Shown here: positions 1 to 5,986 of the stretch, piece by piece | How the letters are laid out: each line of letters opens with the position of its first letter | Position numbering within the stretch: position 1 is the stretch's first letter | Assembly (NCBI GenBank): GCA_964501545.1 | Contig: CAZCSH010000020.1 | Location: 1-10,847 of the forward strand | From: CAZCSH01 sp964501545 | GTDB taxonomy: Bacteria > Patescibacteriota > Minisyncoccia > Minisyncoccales > RBG-13-42-11 | Direction: 5' to 3' | Length of the DNA: 10,847 nt | Made by a program: the position numbers and the translations under genes | The notes under the pieces: generated by a model | What the model was told of the DNA's origin: nothing | The model's input: only the letters and a program-made list of their open reading frames with translations | The model's database searches: none

Positions 1-46
1 ACCTTTATCATATTTCAAATATACTATTTATTTCTTAGAAAGTAAA

Positions 47-55
47 TGCTATACT
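47..55 (+). promoter_or_regulatory. Candidate extended -10 promoter element
   Basis: The sequence TGCTATACT fits the extended -10 consensus TGnTATAAT with one mismatch. A start of transcription about 7 bases downstream would leave a leader of roughly 40 bases before the first gene. The matching -35 position (27-32, TTTATT) is poor, which an extended -10 can tolerate. A second TATACT occurs at 20-25 without the TG. The surrounding 100 bases are very AT-rich, so chance matches are likely. The call rests on the motif and on its place ahead of the first gene of a co-directional run. Confidence 0.35.
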
Positions 56-101
56 ATATTCAAAATTACCTCCAGAGAAAATAATAATTAACCTTCAAAC
101 T

Positions 102-542
102 ATGAAAAAAATAAACATCTTCAGCCTAATCGGAATGGGGCTAATCATTATTGTCACAGGTTGGCTAATATATTCTGATAAGATTAGCCAATTTATTCCC
201 CAAAAAGAGATCGAGACCCCTCAAGAAAACATTGAAAGAGAAGTAGTTTTAATTATTGATGAGGGCGAGGGAAGCCCGGAAACTTTTCGGGATGTAGCCA
301 GAGAAGGAATGACCGCCTTTGATTTATTACAGGAGAAAACCCAGGGAATTGGCTTGGTCTTAAAAGTTCAAACCTATGATATGGGAGTTTTTATTGAAGC
401 AATCGGCGATAAAGAAAACGGAGAAGACGGAAAATACTGGCTGTATTATGTTAACGGCGAAATGCCCCTCCTATCCGCTGATAAACAATTATTGAGCTCG
501 GGAGACAAGGTTGAATTTAAATTTGAAACATCGCCGTTTTAA
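102..542 (+). CDS. DUF4430 (transcobalamin C-terminal-like) membrane-anchored extracytoplasmic protein
   Basis: This is a 146-residue protein with a short basic N-terminus and one hydrophobic segment at about residues 7-24. A polar linker (about 25-47) follows, then a compact beta-rich domain at about 48-142. The domain shows the landmarks I associate with DUF4430: TAFDLLQ (71-77), GVFIEAIG (95-102), KYWLYYVNGE (111-120) and GDKVEFKF (134-141). That family resembles the C-terminal beta domain of transcobalamin and intrinsic factor, and a ligand-binding role outside the membrane is inferred from this. There is no cysteine, so it is not a lipoprotein, and the hydrophobic segment is either an uncleaved anchor or a signal peptide. 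No good Shine-Dalgarno precedes the ATG. The next gene, 49 bases on, is a membrane protein of transporter type, which suggests a capture-and-uptake pair. The family call is fairly secure; the ligand is unknown. Confidence 0.8.
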   Translation: MKKINIFSLIGMGLIIIVTGWLIYSDKISQFIPQKEIETPQENIEREVVLIIDEGEGSPETFRDVAREGMTAFDLLQEKTQGIGLVLKVQTYDMGVFIEAIGDKENGEDGKYWLYYVNGEMPLLSADKQLLSSGDKVEFKFETSPF

Positions 543-591
543 CTACCCGAGCGAAGCGAAGGGTGAAGATGAACCGAATAGTTCATAGACC
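543..591. repeat. Intergenic gap with two inverted repeats, possible dispersed element
   Basis: The gap holds two potential hairpins. The first pairs ACCC (545-548) with GGGT (561-564) around the purine-rich loop GAGCGAAGCGAA. The second is a perfect 6-bp inverted repeat, ATGAAC (569-574) with GTTCAT (581-586), around a 6-base loop. It ends 5 bases before the ATG at 592. Neither is followed by a U-run, so this is not an intrinsic terminator of standard form. No Shine-Dalgarno is present in the gap. It looks unlike the flanking coding DNA and may be a member of a dispersed repeat family, but that cannot be tested from one copy. Confidence 0.45.
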
Positions 592-1155
592 ATGCAAATT
601 ACGAAAAAAATACAAATTATAGAAGTTGCCATAGCCGTTCTTTTGGTCTTAATTGGGGTTAGTTTGCGCCTTCTTCCCCATCCGCCCAATTTTGTTCCGA
701 TTATTGCCATCGCCTTATTCGCTGGAGTTTATCTTTCCAAAAGAATAGCCTTTGTCTTGCCAATGATAGCTATGATAATTTCTGATATTTTTATCGGTTA
801 TTACCAGTTCTCCTTGATGGCTGCAGTGTACGGAAGTTTTTTAATCTGCGTTGTTTTAGGGTTCTGGCTAAAGAAACACAAGAAATGGTATACGATCGGG
901 GGAAGCGCAATTTTGGGGGCAGTATTATTTTTTCTGATTACCAATTTCGCTGTCTGGGCACTTACTCCCTGGTATGCCAAAACTCTCTCCGGGCTAATCC
1001 AATGCTATTTCATGGCCCTGCCATTTTTCAGAAACACTTTATTGGGAGGTTTGTTCTATGTAACTCTGTTTTTCGGAGCTTACGAATTAATAGAAGTTTT
1101 AGTGAGAAAAAGTTTTAGAGTAGCTAAAGAGAGTCCGCAAACCATCAAAATATGA
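592..1155 (+). CDS. DUF6580 family multi-pass membrane protein (ECF S-component-like putative transporter)
   Basis: This is a 187-residue, strongly hydrophobic protein with about six membrane segments (roughly 9-26, 34-50, 52-69, 74-92, 102-122 and 146-166) and a basic C-terminal tail. Motifs I recognise from DUF6580 are RLLPHPPNF (26-34), an SD pair at 64-65, TNFAVW (117-122) and the CY..ALPFF.N stretch (138-148). The size and six-helix layout match the substrate-binding S components of ECF vitamin transporters, and the family is commonly described as a putative transport protein. No EcfA ATPase or EcfT gene lies in the window, so energising subunits would have to come from elsewhere. It follows a DUF4430 protein and its stop overlaps the radical SAM start by 4 bases (ATGA). 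The substrate is not readable from the sequence. Confidence 0.78.
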   Translation: MQITKKIQIIEVAIAVLLVLIGVSLRLLPHPPNFVPIIAIALFAGVYLSKRIAFVLPMIAMIISDIFIGYYQFSLMAAVYGSFLICVVLGFWLKKHKKWYTIGGSAILGAVLFFLITNFAVWALTPWYAKTLSGLIQCYFMALPFFRNTLLGGLFYVTLFFGAYELIEVLVRKSFRVAKESPQTIKI

Positions 1156-2576
1156 ACAGAAAAAATATATTATTGATTAATCCGAAAGAAAATTTGAGTG
1201 GTGAACCTGAATCTTATCCCTCAGGAGCCCTGCTTTTATTGGGAACAATGGCTCATAATTTAGGCCATAATGTTGAGATTATCCACATGAGGGCTGATAG
1301 GGTAGAACTTAGGGATCTTAAAAAAATTATATTAACTCGCAAACCCGATTTGGTCGGAATAACCCTAAATACATTTCAGACAAAAAACACTAAAGAAATA
1401 AGCAAAACTATTAAAGAAACAGATAAAAATGTTTTAGTTGTTTGCGGCGGGCCCCATCCATCAGGGTTGGGAAGCAAGATTTTCCAAGATTTTCCTTATA
1501 TTGATATAGCTATTTTAGGAGAAGGAGAACATGCTTTTTTAGAAATATTAGAGGGGAAAGATTTGTCTAGGATTAAAGGATTGGCCTACAAAGGCCCATC
1601 TGGGGAGATAAAAGTAACCGAAGCCCGGCCGCCAGTTATGAATTTAGATTATATTCCTCTGCCGGATTTGGATTTAGTCGGTTTTACTCAAAATAAGTTT
1701 AGGGGTGCAGAACCCGTAGGCGCTCTCCCGACAATGTATATTATGGCCTCCCGAGGTTGTCCTTTCCACTGTACCTTTTGTAATAAATCAGTCTGGGGGC
1801 AGAGAACGCGGTTTAGGAAACCTGAATTGATAATTGAAGAGATAAAATGGCTACACGATAAATACGGCGTAAGGGAAATTTTTTTTCAGGATGACACATT
1901 TAACTTAAATAGAAAATGGGCAGAGCGGATCTTCAATCTCATAATTGATAATGGTTTGAATGAGGATATCATTTACAAAACTCCATTTAGGGCGAATGAA
2001 CAGTTAGTTGATAAAGAATTATTAGAGCTGGCTAAAAGAGCTGGATTCCGGTATATTTTTTATGGGGTGGAGAGCGGCAATCAAGAAATGTTAAATAGTA
2101 TGAAAAAAGCCCTGACCATTAGAGAAATAAAAAGGGCTTTTGAATTAACGCATAGCGTCGGGTTAAAAACCATCGCTTCCTTTATGATTGGTTTGCCGGG
2201 CGAGACCAAAGAAACTATCAAGGGCACAATCAATTTATGGAAAGAGCTCAACCCTTATGTAACCGGATGTTCTTTCGCCACGCCGCTCCCTGCCACAGAG
2301 CTGGAGAGAATTCTAATCGAAAAGGGACACTTGCTGGATAATAATTATGACCATTATGGGTTCGGCGTATGTGTTCTGCGCACGGATGAGTTGAGCAAAG
2401 AAGATTTAGAATATTATGGGATGAAGATTAAAAATCAAATGGATATGATGGAGATGAAAAGAAAACTGAGCCACATAACAACAAATAGAGAATACTTTAA
2501 AAAGAAGATTATCACTATTTTTAAAAATCCTAAAGGCGCAATAAGAAGATTTAAATATTTGGTGACGAGCAAATAA
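1152..2576 (+). CDS. B12-binding domain radical SAM protein
   Basis: This is a 474-residue cytoplasmic enzyme with the two-domain layout of class B radical SAM proteins. Residues about 4-135 form a Rossmann-like cobalamin-binding domain, with the typical PSGALLLLGTMAHNLGHNVE region (23-42), DLVGIT (66-71), the VCGGPHPS turn (97-104) and LGEGE (122-126). It has no DxHxxG motif, so any cobalamin would be bound without a histidine axial ligand, as is usual in this class. The radical SAM core starts at about 194 and carries CxxxCxxC as C203, C207 and C210 for the 4Fe-4S cluster. FFQDDTF (244-250), YGVESGN (304-310) and FMIGLPGET (344-352) are further core landmarks. Such enzymes often methylate unactivated carbons or modify lipids and glycans; the substrate here is unknown. 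The start overlaps the previous stop. A short basic region ends the protein. Confidence 0.9.
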   Translation: MNRKNILLINPKENLSGEPESYPSGALLLLGTMAHNLGHNVEIIHMRADRVELRDLKKIILTRKPDLVGITLNTFQTKNTKEISKTIKETDKNVLVVCGGPHPSGLGSKIFQDFPYIDIAILGEGEHAFLEILEGKDLSRIKGLAYKGPSGEIKVTEARPPVMNLDYIPLPDLDLVGFTQNKFRGAEPVGALPTMYIMASRGCPFHCTFCNKSVWGQRTRFRKPELIIEEIKWLHDKYGVREIFFQDDTFNLNRKWAERIFNLIIDNGLNEDIIYKTPFRANEQLVDKELLELAKRAGFRYIFYGVESGNQEMLNSMKKALTIREIKRAFELTHSVGLKTIASFMIGLPGETKETIKGTINLWKELNPYVTGCSFATPLPATELERILIEKGHLLDNNYDHYGFGVCVLRTDELSKEDLEYYGMKIKNQMDMMEMKRKLSHITTNREYFKKKIITIFKNPKGAIRRFKYLVTSK

Positions 2577-2593
2577 ACTCAATAATAAAATAT

Positions 2594-3559
2594 ATGAGAA
2601 TATTAATTACCGGGATTACCGGATTTGTCGGTTCTCACTTGGCAGAATACTGCCTAAAGCAGCCAAATGTCCAGGTGTTCGGGACCGTGCTTTCCCACCA
2701 TTTGGGGGATGAGCTTCAAAGAATTGAAAAGATAAAAGATAAGATTGAACTATTGGAGTGTGACTTGACCAACCGGGTGGCTGCGGCCAGGGTTATGGAA
2801 AAGGCCAGGCCGGATAAGATATTTCATCTGGCTGCCCAGAGTTTTGTGCCCACCTCTTGGAAATCTCCTGAAGACACTCTTTGCAACAATATTATCGCCC
2901 AGCTGAATATTTTTGAGGTTGCCAGGGAAATGAAACTTGACCCGGTGATAGTTTTGGCTTGCAGTTCAGAAGAATACGGGCAAGTATCAGAGAACGAGGT
3001 GCCGGTTAAAGAGACCAATCCTTTAAGGCCGCTCTCTCCTTATGCCGTTTCCAAAATCGGGCAAGAAAAGCTGGGCTACCAATATTATAAAAGCTATGGT
3101 TTGAAAGTTGTTTTGACCCGTTTTTTTAACACCGAGGGGCCGGGTCGGGGACAGGATTTTGTCACCTCCAATTTTGCCAAGCAAGTGGCTGAAATTGAAA
3201 AAGGGAAAAGGGAGCCAGTAATTTATGTTGGCAACTTAGAGGCTCAAAGGGATTTTAATGATGTCAGGGACATGGTCAGAGCCTATTGGTTAGCTTCAGA
3301 AAAATGTCAGTATGGAGAGCCCTACAACGTTTGTTCCGGCAAAGCCAGAACAATTCAATCGGTGCTGGATATCTTGCTTAATTTGAGCAAGGTCAAGAAT
3401 ATTGAGGTGAAGCAAGACTCTGAAAGAATGCGTCCTTCAGACGTTCCTATTTTAGAGGGTGATTATTCTAAGTTTAAAGAGGCTACCGGCTGGCAGCCGG
3501 AGATTCCTTTTGAAAAAACTATGGAGGATTTACTGAACTATTGGCGAGAAATAGTTTAA
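2594..3559 (+). CDS. NAD(P)-dependent GDP-sugar reductase/dehydratase (RMD/GMD-type SDR)
   Basis: This is a 321-residue extended short-chain dehydrogenase. The nucleotide-binding GxxGxxG is G7-G10-G13 in a GITGFVGSHL context, and the catalytic YxxxK is Y150-K154. The SSEEYG segment (124-129) supplies the third catalytic position. VGNLEAQRDFNDVRD (212-226), YNVCSGK (244-250) and the C-terminal RPSDVP...GDYSK...TGW...LLNYWRE run are characteristic of the GDP-mannose 4,6-dehydratase and GDP-4-keto-6-deoxy-mannose reductase group. From memory, SSEEYG and the DLLNYWRE ending fit the reductase (RMD) better than the dehydratase, which would give GDP-D-rhamnose. No partner dehydratase is in the window, so a GMD role remains open. 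A 17-base AT-rich gap without a Shine-Dalgarno precedes it, and the next gene starts 3 bases after its stop. Confidence 0.85.
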   Translation: MRILITGITGFVGSHLAEYCLKQPNVQVFGTVLSHHLGDELQRIEKIKDKIELLECDLTNRVAAARVMEKARPDKIFHLAAQSFVPTSWKSPEDTLCNNIIAQLNIFEVAREMKLDPVIVLACSSEEYGQVSENEVPVKETNPLRPLSPYAVSKIGQEKLGYQYYKSYGLKVVLTRFFNTEGPGRGQDFVTSNFAKQVAEIEKGKREPVIYVGNLEAQRDFNDVRDMVRAYWLASEKCQYGEPYNVCSGKARTIQSVLDILLNLSKVKNIEVKQDSERMRPSDVPILEGDYSKFKEATGWQPEIPFEKTMEDLLNYWREIV

Positions 3560-3562
3560 ATT

Positions 3563-4555
3563 ATGCAAAAAATCAGCTGGATAAAACTTACCTCTAAGAA
3601 TTACGGAGGAGCAATTTACGGAGAGAAAGTAAGGAAAGCGCTTGCTGAAGACTACGAGGTGGAAGTGAACAACGTATTTTCCGGGAAAATAGGCTGGAAG
3701 TATTTAAAACCCTTAGAGTGGTTTTGCGGCCTTTGGCGCATAAAAGGAAAGAGAGATTTATGGGTGCGCGATGATATTTACGCTATTGCCCTGCAGTTTT
3801 TAGCAAGGACAAAAGGAAATAATCTTTCCGTTGTTTATCATATTGACGCATCTGTTTTTCCTTTTGTTGTCAGGCTCTCTCATAGGTTGCTTGAAAAAAT
3901 ATTCTATTTAAGCTTAAAAAAATCAGACGCTATTTTAACTATAGCTGATTTTTGGAAGTCGCATTTTCTAAAAAAAGGCTATCAGAACGTTTATAAAATT
4001 TCTCCTGCTTTTGACTTGGCCCAATTTAATATTTCAGAGGAGGAGGTAGCTTATTTTAAGAAAAAATATCAGCTGGAGGGCAAACCCATTATTTATTTAG
4101 GAAACTGCCAGAAAGCCAAAGGAGTGGTGGAGAGTTATCAAGCGTTGAAAAGCCTGGACGTTTTCCTTGTTACCTCCGGAGAGGAGCAGATTAAAATACC
4201 GGCCCGTAATCTCAATATCAGCTATAGAGAATATTTAACCTTGTTAAAGGCTTGTTCAATTGTCGTTACAATGTCTCTTTTTAAGGAGGGCTGGTGCATG
4301 ACAGCCCACGAAGCCATGTTATTGCAGACTCCAGTCATAGGTTCGGGCCGCGGAGGCATGAGAGAGCTTTTGGAGGGAGGCAAGCAGATTGTGTGCCAGG
4401 ATTTCAGCCACCTCAAACCAAGGGTTGAATATCTGTTAAACAATTCGGACGCAAGGAAAAAAATGGGAGAGGACGGGTTGAAGTTTGCCAGCCAATTTCC
4501 TCTGGAAAAATTTAGGGATGAATGGTTAAAATTGGTTAAAACTGTGATAGGATAA
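3563..4555 (+). CDS. GT4-like (GT-B fold) glycosyltransferase
   Basis: This is a 330-residue protein with two Rossmann-like halves. The N-terminal half (about 1-155) is divergent, with YGGAIYGEKVRKAL (14-27) resembling the glycine-rich acceptor loop. The C-terminal half starts at about 175 with the KPIIYLGN strand and an AKG segment (185-187), equivalent to the usual GR...KG donor-site loop. The donor-binding EX7E motif is E242 and E250 within EGWCMTAHEAM, followed by TPVIGSGRGGMRELL (256-270). These are family GT4 features and indicate a retaining transferase using a nucleotide sugar. No membrane segment is seen, so it probably acts at the inner face of the membrane. It is somewhat short for GT4. 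It sits directly after the GDP-sugar enzyme, so a GDP-activated deoxyhexose donor is a reasonable guess. Confidence 0.85.
   Translation: MQKISWIKLTSKNYGGAIYGEKVRKALAEDYEVEVNNVFSGKIGWKYLKPLEWFCGLWRIKGKRDLWVRDDIYAIALQFLARTKGNNLSVVYHIDASVFPFVVRLSHRLLEKIFYLSLKKSDAILTIADFWKSHFLKKGYQNVYKISPAFDLAQFNISEEEVAYFKKKYQLEGKPIIYLGNCQKAKGVVESYQALKSLDVFLVTSGEEQIKIPARNLNISYREYLTLLKACSIVVTMSLFKEGWCMTAHEAMLLQTPVIGSGRGGMRELLEGGKQIVCQDFSHLKPRVEYLLNNSDARKKMGEDGLKFASQFPLEKFRDEWLKLVKTVIG
4549..4552 (+). promoter_or_regulatory. Shine-Dalgarno core for the GT2 gene at 4560
   Basis: AGGA lies 7 bases before the ATG at 4560, inside the final codons of the preceding gene. It is one of only three convincing ribosome binding sites in the window, and it supports the chosen start. 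Confidence 0.55.
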
Positions 4556-4559
4556 GAAT

Positions 4560-5264
4560 ATGAAAACCCTTATCCTTATTCCGGCTTTGAACGAAGAAAA
4601 AAACATAGAAAGAGTGATAGGGGATGTGTGGGAAGTAATGCCAAAGGCAGAGATATTGGTGGTGAATGACGGTTCTTCTGACCAAACCGCCCTGGTTGCC
4701 GAGAACACTAAAAAGGCAACAGTTATTACTCTGCCTCATAATTTAGGCATTGGCGGAGCTGTCCAGACAGGCTTCAAGTATGCAGAAATTAATGACTATG
4801 AAATTGTGGTCAGGCTGGATGGTGATGGCCAGCATGCAGCAGCAGGAATCGGTCGGGTTATGGGACCGGTTTTGTCCGGGGAAGCGGATATAGTTATTGG
4901 TTCAAGGTTCTTAGAAAAAAACCAGCCTTCCTCCCTTTTGGCTCGAAGAGTTGGCCAGAAGATAATCGGCTTTTTCACCTCAGTAATAATCAGCCAAAAG
5001 ATTACTGACGCCACCTCTGGTTTCAGGTGCTACAACAAAAAGGCCCTGGACATTTTAAATAAGTATTACCCCAGTGATTTTCCTGAGCCAGAAGAGATAA
5101 TCTTTTTAAAGAAGAACAAATTTAGAATAAAGGAAGTAGGAGTGCTCATGAGGGCTCGGGAGGGAGGAAGTTCCTCTCTCACCGCTTTAAAATCTGTTTA
5201 TTATGCCATCAAAGTCGCCTTGGCAATCTTTATTAGTATTTTAAGGACGCCAATTATAAAATAA
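4560..5264 (+). CDS. GT2 glycosyltransferase, Dpm1/ArnC-like (polyprenyl-phosphate sugar synthase type)
   Basis: This is a 234-residue GT-A fold protein. The first strand and donor loop are LIPALNEEKN (6-15), followed by ILVVNDGSSDQT (32-43), PHNLGIGGAVQTG (59-71) and the metal-binding DGDGQH (87-92). IGSRF (113-117) and DATSGFRCYNK (150-160) are typical of the subgroup that includes dolichyl-phosphate mannose synthase and ArnC. A single hydrophobic segment at about 213-228 may tether it to the inner face of the membrane. Members transfer a sugar from a nucleotide donor to a polyprenyl phosphate. Its stop is one base from the DUF2304 start, and genes for GT2 and DUF2304 proteins are often paired. 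The family call is firm; the sugar and acceptor are inferred from subgroup likeness only. Confidence 0.88.
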   Translation: MKTLILIPALNEEKNIERVIGDVWEVMPKAEILVVNDGSSDQTALVAENTKKATVITLPHNLGIGGAVQTGFKYAEINDYEIVVRLDGDGQHAAAGIGRVMGPVLSGEADIVIGSRFLEKNQPSSLLARRVGQKIIGFFTSVIISQKITDATSGFRCYNKKALDILNKYYPSDFPEPEEIIFLKKNKFRIKEVGVLMRAREGGSSSLTALKSVYYAIKVALAIFISILRTPIIK

Positions 5265-5265
5265 T

Positions 5266-5634
5266 ATGCCTATTTTCCAAGCATTATCAATCATTGGTAG
5301 TCTAATCATAATTCTAGTTCTTGTTGAGCTGGTTAAAAGCCGGAGGTTAAAAGAAAGCTATTCCTTGCTCTGGTTTGCTATTGCTTTTGTTTTTCTCTTA
5401 CTTTCTCTCTGGCGTGATTTCTTAGAATGGCTAGCTGGATTAATGGGAATAGGTTATGCCCCGGCTGCTCTCTTTTTAGTTTTGATTATTGGGCTTTACC
5501 TGATTTCCTTGCACTTTTCAGTGGTTATTTCCAGATTGAGCGAAAAGAACAAGAATGTATCTCAAGAGATTGGATTGCTTAATTTAGAGATTAAGAAAAT
5601 AAAAAAATGGCTACAGAGCAAATTAAATATATGA
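5266..5634 (+). CDS. DUF2304 family small membrane protein
   Basis: This is a 122-residue protein with three membrane helices at about 5-22, 33-50 and 64-84. A charged tail (about 88-118) follows, with a heptad-like pattern that may form a coiled coil. The loop after helix 1 contains RRLKESYSLLW (26-36), and the third helix ends in HFSVVISRLSEKN (83-95). Both match what I know of DUF2304, a family found next to GT2 polyprenyl-phosphate glycosyltransferases. Its function is not established; a scaffold or accessory role in lipid-linked sugar synthesis is inferred from gene neighbourhood. It begins one base after the GT2 stop and its TGA overlaps the preferred start of the next gene. Confidence 0.85.
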   Translation: MPIFQALSIIGSLIIILVLVELVKSRRLKESYSLLWFAIAFVFLLLSLWRDFLEWLAGLMGIGYAPAALFLVLIIGLYLISLHFSVVISRLSEKNKNVSQEIGLLNLEIKKIKKWLQSKLNI

Positions 5635-5984
5635 CTACAATCTTTCTTTTAGTTTTGGCGGTCGTTATCTTGGTGGTGAGCGGCCAGGTTCTTTGGAAAA
5701 TGGGGGTGGGCGGGCAAATCCACGATTTGGCCAGTTTTCTGACAGCGATAAAATCACCCCTCGTTCTCTTGGGAGCCTTTTTATATTTAATTGCTACCGC
5801 TATCTGGATAGTTATGCTGAGCAGATATTCTTACCATTTTGTTTATCCGCTGCTCAGTTTGAGCTTTGTTCTGGCTTTAATCGCCTCTCGTTTTATCTTT
5901 CATGAAGAGGTTTCCTGGCTGGCTTGGCTTGGGGTTGGTGTTATTTGTTTTGGCATTACCTTGATAGGATTTAGCGGGAGGTAA
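5631..5984 (+). CDS. EamA/SMR-like four-helix half transporter (ArnE/F-type)
   Basis: The protein has 117 residues from the ATG at 5631, which forms an ATGA overlap with the DUF2304 stop. An in-frame ATG at 5607 would add eight polar residues. I prefer 5631 because the overlap repeats the pattern of other junctions here and the protein then begins directly with helix 1. Counting from 5631, four helices lie at about 3-21, 42-62, 68-87 and 95-113. The SGQVLWKMG segment closing helix 1 and the RYSYHFVYPLLSLSFVLALI and FHEEVSW regions match one half of an EamA-domain drug/metabolite transporter, the size class of EmrE and ArnE/ArnF. Such proteins work as dimers, so a homodimer or an unseen partner is expected. 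Beside a Dpm1-like GT2 and ahead of a GT-C transferase, flipping a lipid-phosphate sugar is a sensible hypothesis. Confidence 0.78.
   Translation: MTTIFLLVLAVVILVVSGQVLWKMGVGGQIHDLASFLTAIKSPLVLLGAFLYLIATAIWIVMLSRYSYHFVYPLLSLSFVLALIASRFIFHEEVSWLAWLGVGVICFGITLIGFSGR
5977..5981 (+). promoter_or_regulatory. Strong Shine-Dalgarno for the FemAB-like gene
   Basis: GGAGG lies 5 bases before the ATG at 5987, within the last codons of the preceding gene. It is the strongest ribosome binding site in the window and fixes the start of the FemAB-like gene, suggesting that this gene is translated independently of its upstream neighbour. Confidence 0.7.
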
Positions 5985-5986
5985 TC

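Noticed and set aside
885..1118. Alternate-frame + strand reading frame of 77 residues inside the DUF6580 gene
   Set aside because: It lies wholly within a membrane protein whose family motifs are intact in the main frame, and it shows no domain of its own.
5607..5630. Earlier ATG for the EamA-like gene at 5607
   Set aside because: It would add eight polar residues and a 28-base overlap with DUF2304. The ATG at 5631 gives the 4-base overlap used elsewhere in the locus. It remains possible, since neither start has a strong Shine-Dalgarno.
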